DNA of 64,000 nucleotides from Roridomyces roridus (lineage: Eukaryota; Basidiomycota; Agaricomycetes; Agaricales; Mycenaceae). The notes under the pieces were generated by a model, which was not told where the DNA came from, made no database searches, and saw only the letters and a list, made by a program, of their open reading frames with translations. Below are positions 51,199 through 61,700 of the stretch, piece by piece. The position numbers were made by a program, and so were the translations under genes. The stretch lies in assembly GCA_029378245.1 (NCBI GenBank), contig JARKIF010000130.1:1-64000 (forward strand), in the 5' to 3' direction. Positions within the stretch are counted from its first letter, which is position 1, and each line of letters begins with the position of its first letter.

Positions 51199-53491
51199 TT
51201 ATGAGGTTCCAACTTGATTACCACTCGCGTCCGAATCAGCCCTGCTGGCTTTACACGCTTTTCGATGAATCTTCCAATGAGCCTTTTGGCAAGTATCGTC
51301 ACAATATCTGCCGGGATCGAACGTCAACAAAAACTCCAGAGCGACCAAGCACGAAACGCACCTCGCCATCTGACATCCCGCACATCGTCTAAGTGCGGCA
51401 TTGGGTGTATCGCACTTGGAGCAACGGCGCAGCTGAGCCATACCATATCTTTCCTTCCCCGGAGTCAACCCGCGGACCTCAAACGGAAGCATTTCCATCT
51501 CCGTTTCGCAGAGACGGTCCAACCATTCAACGAACGGGTCTGCGCTCGGATTCGCCTCTGTTATACGGCTCGCTACCTTACGTTCAGGCTGGCGTGTCAT
51601 GATGCTTTCCCAGCGCTTCCACGCAGTGGACATGCGGGGAAAGATGTGTTCAAGAGCGAGGCATTCCTTTGAGAGCCGGAACGAATACCGTGTGGACCGA
51701 GCCATCTCGCATATCGAGGAGAATCTTTTCGCTGCAGTCTGAGAAACAATGAGGATAGACTATCGTGCGCGAATTATGAACTCACTTCGAGTTCCTCGTC
51801 AGTCAAGGTATGCCCGTTGGCCAAAAAATCGACGTGGATGGCGAGCGCGCTGATTTCAGGCAGCCGAGGGTTATCGGGTTGAGCAACGTCCAGGAAGGTA
51901 CCGGTATGTAATGCCGTCGCCTGTGTCAGGAAACTGAGCTTGGGCTCATCAGCGTCCTGTGGATCACCTCGCAGTATCCCCATCAGAACCTCATAGGTAA
52001 AGTTCGCGACGCAGCAGCAGAGCTCTCGTCGGATAAACGCAGAGATGACGGGTTGTTTTAGGCCCTCCACCGCAAGGCGGACGGAAGGCACAATCTCGTG
52101 TGCCTCGGGGTGTATTGTCGTGATATAATAGAAATAAGCCACCGACGGATGTTTGTCAATGCAGACCCGTGCGTATTTATGCGCTGCCTCCTTCGCCACA
52201 GAGAAGAGCAGTTCGAGGTGGATGATATCCGCTGCTATGCCAGACCCAGCTTTTCGAGTGGCAAACTCGCACAATCGCAGTAGAACCGGAATTTTGCTCC
52301 CAGGACGGGCAAGATGCATCCGTACAACCAAGGGGTCGCGCTGAATGAGCTCGCCGAACGCGCGTCCTAGCTCAGAGAGGGAGCGAGCCGACTTGTTATC
52401 CGTGAGATCCGTCAGCTCGTCGAGAGCCGCTTTGGCGTCGACGAGAAAAGAGCCGGAACCAGGTTGCAAAAGCTCAACAGGCTGAGCTTTGGCGGTTCCC
52501 TTTTGTAACCCCGTAGACCCGCTCGTCGAGTAGAGCTCTACGAGAGCACATTGAGCCAGACATCGGGTAGCAAGCTCCTGTGCCCGAGTTCCAGCGACCA
52601 GAAAATCGATCCAGTCTGGAGCAGAGATAAAAAGGTGCCGTGCGGCGGGACTTCTGGACATGAGGCGGCAGAAATAAACAAGCTGGTTGACCACGAGTGA
52701 CGAGGTCAGGAGACGGACCATATCCAGTGCAAATCGAAGGATACGCGGCACTAGCGCAACGAGCTCTGGATCTGGAGTGGCATCGTCGAAGACTGCCGTC
52801 GTGGAGCGAATGAGAACGTAGAGTGCATGCTCCTGGCATTCGGAACCAAGTTCCACCACATTGTCCTCGGCACATTTGAGTATATTCGGCAGGAAACGTG
52901 TTATTTTTCGGAGTATTGCCGAGTCGTGAAGGCGAGTGAGATTGTTGAGTGTTTTGAGCACGATTTCCCTGGATTCGACATCCGGGGACGACAAAAGTGG
53001 TGCCGCATTTTCTAGGAAGCCTGCCTATTGTCAATTAAACAATCCTTTGTTCGCAGATGCCACGCACGAGATTCACTGAAAATGCGGCTCCTTAAGGAAA
53101 TGTCCTCTCCCATGCACGCGTATACGACGACTATCCCCGCAGCAACTCTTTCAGCGAGGAAACGATCGCCCGAGTGTTGCAGACACTGGGTGGCCACCTC
53201 GTCCAATGCGGAAGAGACGGCAGCGAAGGCTTGGTGGCACTGCTTCAATCCGCGGACATTCCACACTTCTGGGTAATATAAATTTTCATCACGAAAGGAA
53301 ACGCTTGACTTGCCAGGAATTCTAAGCGCACGAGTAATGTCTTTGAGCAGCTGGTCCAGCCTCGCGGTGCTCACCCGGTCGGACGTTTCTGGGGTCTCTG
53401 ACCAGTGGGCAACCGCGAGGAGCTGAGGGAACGTGGTTTCATTTGTGGCCCGAGGAGTCAGGTCGCGAGTCCTCTTCTTGTCAGGGAACAT
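51199..53491 (-). CDS. MYND-type zinc finger protein (divergent member, intact)
   Basis: Starts MFPDKKRTRDLTPRATNETT at 53491, with a longer N-terminus than its relatives. Exon 2 has RGLKQCHQAFAAVSSALDEV and VVVYACMGEDISLRSRIF. Exon 3 (about 53020-51786) is open with VPRILRFALDMVRLLTSSLV, FLVAGTRAQELATRCLAQCA and DKHPSVAYFYYITTIHPEAH. Exon 4 carries RLSKECLALEHIFPRMSTAW and CSKCDTPNAALRRCAGCQMA. The last exon gives YCDDTCQKAHWKIHRKACKA and a longer tail (SRADSDASGNQVGTS) ending at 51199. The finger is complete. The sequence is well separated from the D and E types, so it is an older paralog not involved in the recent duplications. Confidence 0.85.
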
Positions 53492-54731
53492 GGTGGCTAG
53501 AGTACAAGGTTAGTCGACGCTCGCCACTCCAAGTCCGATTCGGAAAACAAGAAGAGTGATTACCCAATGACGATCAGTCTATTATCTTCCAAATTTGGAC
53601 TCGAAATGATGAAAATCCCCACGGCTGCAAATTGCTTCAGATCAGCAGCGACAGGTGAAGATCCTATTAGTATGGAATAGCTTCCCTGTGGGCGAGGCGG
53701 TTTCGAGTTGCAAGAATGACCGGCAATGTTCATTTGTGCAGACAGACCTTCCGTTCGTTATCCGTCCATAAACTGCGTCTCCAACGCCTGTATTCGAGAT
53801 TACCGAGGGCCGTTGAAACTTATACAGTGTGAGAGAGAGGAATATAAGTGGGATAAGTTGTCGGCGTGCTGCTCGTCCATCTGTCGACTGAGTTAACTCT
53901 GATGTGGAGCTCCAACAAGTTGTCGATAGACGTACCAAATGGTATTGAAAAAATCATTACGGACTGACGCGCTTTAGATCCCGCGCTCAGTTAAGTAGGC
54001 GGATCCGAATATTCTGTGTGTCCCTGTAAAGAGAATTGTATGACCGCATTGGAATGCACGCAGCCTTTAGGCATACTGTAGGTTCCAAAGATGCAAGGTC
54101 ACGATACATCTTCGACAGGGACGAGCCCAGACTTGTCGTGTAGCCGTCTGCCACTGATCGGCCGTATCGAGAACAGAATGCAAAGAGAAGAAGAGCGGTA
54201 ACCCTCCAGAAAGTTCCTTGTTTGTAAGAACGGGTGGAATGACGAGCACGGCGATAATGAGAGCTACGGGGCGGCTTGAAATTCTTCTCAAAACCGGATG
54301 GACAACCTAGAGAACGTCGGTGAGCAGTGGAAAGTTCGTGCATAGACCGACCACTGCGAATCAAACTGCTCGAGCGGCCGAGGACATCGAAGATTCGGGA
54401 AAGCAAGATTGCCTCCAGGCGCGCGCCCACTGGGACAATCATGCCATACCAACACAGCAATTGTTGTAAATTATGGCACGGCGCCACATTCGAGAACTCG
54501 CGATTATTTGGCGGCACCCATTGTGGTGGTGATCCTCTGGAACATGGCCAAGGATGTGGAAGGAAAGCAAGAAGGTGAGCGGTCGGATCAAATCACTCGG
54601 CCCTTACGGCGCCAAGCCTCCACTAGGACCCACAAGCAGATTTTTGATGCGCTACTAGTAGTAGTACAGGAGATACAGAACAGTCGTGGTAGATCATGAG
54701 CTCAAAAAACAGTCTGAACATACTTGTCAAC
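53492..54731. other. Intergenic, no gene recognised
   Basis: Short open frames on both strands (for example 53987-54517, minus) have no motif and no convincing splice structure. Flanked by two MYND genes on the minus strand. Confidence 0.4.
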
Positions 54732-56970
54732 TCAAACAGAGTTAGCTTTGCATGCCTTTCGATGAGCCGGCCAATGGCGTCGCTGGCAAGTTTTGTCGCA
54801 ATATCTGGTCGTCAAAACATCAGGAAAAGAGGTCTACGGATGAAACTCGGCACACCTCGCATTCAGACACCCAACACATTCCTTGAGAACGGCGCTGGTG
54901 GCTCCGCACCCCGAGCAGCAATGCAGACGTGCAATTCCATATCTGTCCACTGCGGCCTTGGGTCGTGGGCCCCCTGCGGACGCCGCTGGCTGGATGTCAG
55001 AAAAGCGCACATTGGGGCCCACTTCGGCGAGCTTCTCCAGTACCGCGACGAATTCATCCGTGTCTGAACTTGTTTCTGGTACCGCATCTGCACGGTACGT
55101 TTGGACGGGCTGACGAGAGATGACTTGTCGCCAGAGTTGCCACGCAGTGGGCATGCGGTCAAAGATGTGATCCAGGGCCAGGGAATTCTTCGGGGGCTGG
55201 AATGCCTCGTCGACACTGTAATGAACCTCACAGGTCGAACGCAATTTATCTCGAGCGGTCTGTTCCAAATCTCAGCGAGCTCACTCCCGCATAGAACATG
55301 ATCTTACCTGAAGTTCGGCGAGCTCGTCAGTCAATGTATTCCCCCTGGCCACAATTTCGAGATGAATGACAAGAGTGTCCATTAATGGCATAAATGGATG
55401 GTCGGCTGGGCCCATCCGGCTGAAGGCAGCCGCATGAGATGAGATATTTTTCATCAGTACGTTGACTTGGTGCAATCCAAATTCACCCGGTTCGCTTTCG
55501 AGCATCATGGCCAAGATTCGGTACGAGCAAATAGCCACATGAGCGAGAAGTGATCGTCGTAGGAAATCCGTGATGGCAGAGCACCGTAGCCCTTTCTCGG
55601 CCAAGACTAGTGAGGAGTAGCCCTCTGAAGAGGACATTGGTTGGACCGTCGTTGCATAGTAGAAAAAAGCCACAGACGGGTGCCGGTCGATCGAGGCTTG
55701 AGCGAATGAGGCAACTCGTCTCGGCTCTTTCCTAAGAAGTTTAACGACGTGGAGGATATCTGCAGTGATGTTGTCCTCTGTGCTGGAAGCATTCCGGCGA
55801 ATGGCTGCTTCGCAAGTCTCGAGGATGCTGAGTTGTTGTTCATTCAGTTGTCTCCAGACAAGTTCGTTCCACTGGATCAGCTTGGAGAGCGCGTGACCGA
55901 GATCACCCTGCGATTGGTGAGCATGTTGGTCAAAGCCATTGAGCAACTCCGTCAACTCTGCTACTCCTTCCATCTCCGATGCAAAGGACCGAATCCCGTC
56001 ATATTCTTCCCTGAGTTCAATATGCGCTGGACCAAGCCGGTTGCTCGGAGCACTCTCCGAGTAGAGCTCGACGAGAGAGCGCAGGCCAAAGAACCTGAAG
56101 GAGGCATCCTCGGCGCGAGTGCAAGCGATAAGAAAGTCGACCAGGAATCGAATGGAGTGTAAAACGTGACGATACGGACTTTTGGATATCTCGAAGCAGA
56201 GGTGAACGAAATGGAAGAACGCCCGTGGCGTGGAAGCTGGACGGCGGATCGTGTCGAAAGACAATTGAAGAACCCGGGGCAGGGAGGCGCGGGCCACGAG
56301 TCCTGGCTCGGGATTGGCCTGGGATATGGCAGCCGTAGTACTGCGGCAGAGGATAGAGACGACATCCTCCACGCGTCCGGATGGCGCTTGACGAACGTAG
56401 TCAAGAAAGATCGGCGTGAAGCGGGCGACCTCTGCATCCTTAAACGTGGTTACTCTGAGCAGTGTTTCAATCACAACACCGCCCACAGTGGGGGAGGATA
56501 ATAAGGAGGTCGCATGGACAAGAAACTCTGAAATTTAGGTTAGTCCCGTCAAATCGGCATTGGGTGGCACACTCACGGGTTTCGCTGAAGACGCGCCTCC
56601 TGAGGGTGTTATCTTGCCCGATGCGACCGTAGATGGCGATGATGACAGCTGCAAGACTGTCTGAAGATACACGGTTTCGGGCCCGATAGTCTCGACACTG
56701 AGTGAACAAATCGTCCAGAGTGGTGGCAACAGAGTCAAAGGATTCGTGGCATTGCTCCAGACCCTTGGCACTATTGACATCTGGAGGAAACCTATGAATC
56801 TCGAATGCACTGGAGAACGAGATCAGGAACGCACTTGGAATTCCAAGCATGCCGCAGATGTCTTTGATCGCCGTTTCTTGGCTGCTCGGCCGGACAGCGA
56901 CTGCGAGGAGTTGGCTCAGACTGGCAGGTCCCCCACCCTCGTTCCTGCGGCCTTTCTTCTTGCTAGGCAT
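54732..56970 (-). CDS. MYND-type zinc finger protein (most divergent member)
   Basis: Starts MPSKKKGRRNEGGGPASLSQ at 56970. Exon 2 has KGLEQCHESFDSVATTLDDL and IAIYGRIGQDNTLRRRVF. Exon 3 is open through RVLQLSFDTIRRPASTPRAF, FLIACTRAEDASFRFFGLRS, CEAAIRRNASSTEDNITADI and DRHPSVAFFYYATTVQPMSS, to a donor near 55313. Exon 4 has PPKNSLALDHIFDRMPTAWQ and CSGCGATSAVLKECVGCLNA. The terminal exon gives YCDKTCQRRHWPAHRKACKA and ends NSV* at 54732-54734. The finger is intact. It lies at the end of the array next to the metabolite genes and has the lowest similarity to the others by eye. Confidence 0.85.
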
Positions 56971-57224
56971 GAAGTACGTGGAAGCGGCGTGGAACTTGGG
57001 AACGAGGAGTCCCAGGAGTGAGCCAGCCTAACTCCACTCCGTCCGAGTCATTGGCACTAGTTGGGCACTAGCTAAAATTGTCAAATCTTCTCACTTTCTT
57101 CTTCTCCTTGCGAGAGATGGTGGCGGACAAGTGCGCTTGAGATCGCCGATCACGGATGCAGACTTCTTGATCCTGACCTTCATCCCGCGCGCGGACGTTC
57201 GATTTTCCTCAATTTACAGCGATT
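56971..57224. other. Intergenic
   Basis: Short spacer between the last MYND gene's start and the end of the metallo-beta-lactamase gene. Nothing recognised. Confidence 0.5.
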
Positions 57225-58462
57225 CTAATGGAACCTAAACGCCGGATTCTTCTCATCCACAAACGCCCACGTCGCGTCCTTCTTCCACTCTTTGGCCTTC
57301 CAATCATTCAACAAAACAGGAAGACTTCCAAGGAACGGCACCAGTGACTCGTCGTGTGCCAGGATAACGAAAACATCCTGGTTGGCGTCAAAGTCACCCA
57401 TCTTGGCAATGGACTCATGCGCCGCCTTCGGGTCCTCAAAGTACCCCTTTTCAGCGATGGAGAGGAGAGGCGTCGTGCGCGAAGTGAGGTCGAATTGACC
57501 GGCAGCGTGGGCGGGCTCGTGTATGTGGGTCGGGAGGATGGATCGGATGGTGGCGGCGAGGAGGTCGCCCGGGCATGGGGTGGATTTGTGCAGCTTGGAG
57601 GTGGGGCGGAGAACACCTGCGTGATGACAGGCGTCTGCGCCCAGGAAGAGGAAGCCTGTGGGGGTTACTCGTGCGAGAGCACAGGTATGGCCTGTTTGAT
57701 GCTGTTCACGAAAATTGGTCAAGCTGAATGCAAAGGTCTGAGATGAAAACACACGCCAGGAACGTCAAGAATGTAAAGACTCCCGTCTTTGAAATAATCG
57801 TGCGCCTTGAACCCGCCGATTTCCCCGTCTTTGAATTCCATTGTGACGATTTTTCGACCGCTGCAATTATCGTTGAACAACCAGGCAACTTTTGAACCAA
57901 GATCGCATACGCCAAATCGCTCGGTACCAAAGCACTCCAGGGATTGGTCTCGCAAGTCTCGAGCGACATACTATTGGCAACGACGAGGTCGGTGGTGGAT
58001 GGGAATTTGGACATGTCGCCGGTATGGTCTGCATGGGAGTGGCTGTCGCACAATGAGCCCGTGAATCTGACAAGAAAGTCGAACACACCTCCAAATGACA
58101 GCGCTGATACTCTTCAGGTCAACACCCGCCTCTTCCAGCTGCTCAGTCGCATCTTTGCTAACAGGCATACGCAGATGTCCAGCATTGACCGCCTCCTTCA
58201 CATACGTCGCCCCATTCTCCAGGTCCTTGCGCGGTCCCAGATCAAACATCACGCGTTGCTTCGTGGTTGTGTTCTCGATGAGGAACGCATAGCATGGACA
58301 AGTCAGGTTCTCGTGTCCCTCACCGACGGGGGAGAGGAAGCTCGCTGCGTTGGCGAGGACTTGGCTAGGGTCATTGATGATGTCAAAGATTTTGACGGAG
58401 ACGGTGGAAGATGAGGGGGGGATACCGAGGTCGGTGAAAGACATGATGGTGGAAGATGACAT
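57225..58462 (-). CDS. Metallo-beta-lactamase fold hydrolase
   Basis: A zinc hydrolase of the metallo-beta-lactamase superfamily. ATG 58462 begins MSSSTIMSFTDLGIPPSSST, with an alternative in-frame start at 58444. The N-terminal strand FLIENTTTKQRVMFDLGPRK is followed across an intron by HSHADHTGD, the HxHxDH metal motif (about 58037-58011). A later exon gives FKAHDYFKDGSLYILDVPG, and the next gives HQTGHTCALARVTPTGFLFL then GADACHHAGVLRP, which contain the third metal-ligand His and the bridging Asp (GADACHH). The C-terminus ends FVDEKNPAFRFH at 57225. Four exons or so. It lies next to and on the same strand as the polyketide synthase, so it could be a cluster enzyme (thioesterase, lactonase or detoxifying hydrolase), but that is inference from position only. 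Confidence 0.8.
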
Positions 58463-58788
58463 TAAGGAGGTAAATCTGAGTGTCTTAAATACCCGGGGCG
58501 CCGTCACACGCTGTGACCGGGACAGCCCGCGATGTTGCGCAATCGAACGCGCCGCGTGTCGCTGCGGCGAATGTCTCCCGACGGTAGAATGCAACAGACG
58601 CGTCGATCCGCGTGGAGGTCATGTTTACAAATGATTCGTAACCACATTACCAATGTAACAAGTTGAAGTTGCTTATAAACGATTCATAAGGCTCCAACGA
58701 CGTTGACTAACCAACGAAAGCATTACAACAAATTCTCATTGCAAGTCGTTACATCTATACTTTTACAGTTACAATTGTACATTCCATC
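58463..58788. other. Intergenic, 3' of the polyketide synthase
   Basis: No open frame of interest. It contains the promoter region of the metallo-beta-lactamase gene and the polyketide synthase terminator region. Confidence 0.5.
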
Positions 58789-61700
58789 TCAATTCCGCGG
58801 CAAGTACCCAATTCCCCGCCAATATTCAACCCAACTGCGAACATCATCGGCACCCAACGAGCAAGTAGTATTGATCAACGTCTCCGACGCCCTCGAGCCC
58901 TTGGACGAAACGACCTTGGGCAAGAGCCCCATACTCTCGCGGTTCGTGTGCGTTTTGAGACCGAGGTGGAAGTAGTCGAGGAGGCGGAGCGCTGTGGTGT
59001 CGCCGTCGGCCGCTTTGAGACGTGCGTACCACTCGCGGTAAGGAACGAGGGGGACGTCGAGCATGGAAGCCATGGGCTCCATTATCGCGTTCCAGGTCGT
59101 CGGTTTGGGATGCACGAGGTGGTAGGTATCGTTCATGGCGGTTGGATGACGCATGTCGACAACCGCTGCTGCTGCCGTGACGATGGGAATCCACGAGACC
59201 GTCTATGTTGAAATGAGCTTTACACCGAAATTAAGAGCAGAAAAACGCACGTCGTTCCCCTCGGGCAAACACCCAACATGCGCCCCCGACTGTGCCAAAG
59301 CCGAAACCCACTGGGACGTATCCCAAGACCCACTCGCACTACCCGTCAACTGGCCAACTCGAATAACGTTCGCGTTCAAGTATTGTTTCTCCGCCGCAAT
59401 CTGCACCAGGCGCTCTCCGACCCACTTGGACTCGCCGTAACCCGTCTGAACAGCCACTTTGGCGTCGAGGACGGGTGCTTCGGGGGCGTAGACGACGTTC
59501 GGAGGCACTAGACAATCGTGAGCCGGGTTGAGAATATAAGAAAGAATACTCACGGTTCCGCGTCACACCAATCGTACTGATGAACGAGACGGAGGGACGG
59601 ACGGGACGCGTGGACTTGATCGCAAATTCGAGTAGGCGGTAAGTAGCGAGAATGAGGTTCTCGAAGTCGCCGAGGCGCGCCATAAAGTCGACTTTCCAGG
59701 CGTTGTGGATAATGTGCGTGACGGACGAACGAAGCTGTAAAAACGTTAGCGAGGTTCAAAGCAAATGAATAAAGACAAACCTCGCTCATAGTCTCGCTCG
59801 AAACCCCCCAGTCTTCCCGATCCAAATCCGCAGAAAGTAAAATCAACTTGGGAGATTGCGCCAACGCCGTGTCGAGACCCTGCTTCGCAAAAGCGGCAGC
59901 CTGTCTCTCGATCAAAGACTCTCTCCGATTGAGCGCATAGACCTGGTGAATCTCGTCGTTCTCGAGCAAGTTCGCGAGGAGGTGGCAACCGAGTGCGCCA
60001 GTCGTGCCCGTGAGGAGGACAGTCTGAGTTGCAGGGTGGGCCTCGAGACGCGGGCGTTGTGGTGACACGGAAAGGGCGTCTAGCCGATCGACGAACTTGC
60101 GAACGAGGTCGTCCATCAACGTATCGCTGTTGATCTTCTTGACTTCAACGCCACCACTGCGTTCGGCAGCGACGGGCTCGGGCCCGGCTTCGCTCGCGAA
60201 TTTGCGGAGGATGTCGTTGAGGGAGTTGTCGGCGAGGAGCTGCAGTTGAGTCACTTCGACGATGGAGCGAAGCGCGAAGGAAAGTCGTCCGGCCGATAAC
60301 GAGTCGACACCATAACTCGTCAGGGGAACATCATCGTCAAAGTCGTCCTTGGAAATATTCAACACGTTTTGGATGATTCGACCCGCGCGCACGCCGACAG
60401 GCTCGGTCTCGACGGCGTTGGTCTCCGTGTAGGCGTGCACGAGATGCGTGCCTAGCCGCGGCATCCCATGTGTCCGGTCGAGAGTTTCCCAGTCGAGACG
60501 CGGCATGTAGCGCTGGAAGCGGCCGCCATTCTGATACTTGCGAATCGAGTCGTCGACCCACAGCATCATCTCTGCGAGAGGATCAGAGAAAGAATGGAAA
60601 GAGAGGAAAGAGTACTTGCCGTCGGTTGAAATGGACCAGTCAAGCAAGTGTTTCAGACGAGACCCGTTTGATCCTTCGGCCAGCATGAAAGCCGAGTCGA
60701 GAATTCCGGGACAAATAAACGAGAATCCGTTCGGTAACACCGCCACTTGTTCCTCGAGCGCACCGTTGGCACTAGAAGACATTAGATGAAATTATGAAAG
60801 AAGTAACCCGCACTCACGCGCAGTAGTTTGTCTGCCCGCCAGTCCCGACGATAGAAGTAACAGACGAGAACGCAATGAGGAACTCCAACCGCGACACGTC
60901 GATCGTATGTTGGAGGGTTTTGAGGACACCCGTCTTTGACGCCGCCACGGAGGTGAACTCGTCGTCGCCGAGAGTAGGGAAGAGTCCATCGCGGAGGATG
61001 CCGGACAAGATAAGACACCCGCCAAGTGGTCTCGTGATCGAGCCGAAAAGAGCGCGCATCGAGTCTGCCGACGAGCCATCAACGGCCTGCAAGTCAATAT
61101 CGACGTATTCGAGGTCTTCCAAGTACCGGAAAATGCGACGGGCAATCAAATTCTTGTCCTGCGCAAGCGTGCCGCGGCCCGAGCGGGACGTGACAACCAG
61201 ATGCCGGGCTCCGCGCTAAAAAAGGAAATCAGTAAGATTGAACCGTGGGAATGGTTCGATCGAACCTCTGCCATGTACACCGCCACGGACGCGCCGAGAC
61301 TGCCGATCCCGCCGAGAATGACGTACGTCTTCTCAGGGTCAAACACCGCTCCGTAAATGCCGTTCATGGGAACTGGCACGGCGGGAGCAACCGCCAAAGG
61401 ACACTTGATATCCTCACCCTCCGTGACGACGAGGTCGGCGATGGGAGAGAGGTTGCGAGAGGCGGCCAAACGAAGAATGTCGCCAATCGAACAAGGGTCT
61501 TCACGGAGGATACGGGGGAGTTCGCGGTTCCAGAGGAAGAGTTTCCCACCGGCGGGCTTCAAGAGCGTTTGGAGGATTGGAATGTGAGTGTTATCGTCGT
61601 AACTGGAGATGATGAGGTCGAAGCCAGGAGCGAGGCGGGCGAGGTCGAGCATGGAGACATCGGCAGCGGTCTGTGAGAATCTGAGGCCATGTTGCGAGTA

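Noticed and set aside
51774..53491. Possible SET-domain histone methyltransferase because of the MYND finger
   Set aside because: No SET motifs (for example NHSC or GEELTxxY) in this or any other MYND copy, and the finger is C-terminal, unlike SMYD proteins where it lies inside the SET domain.
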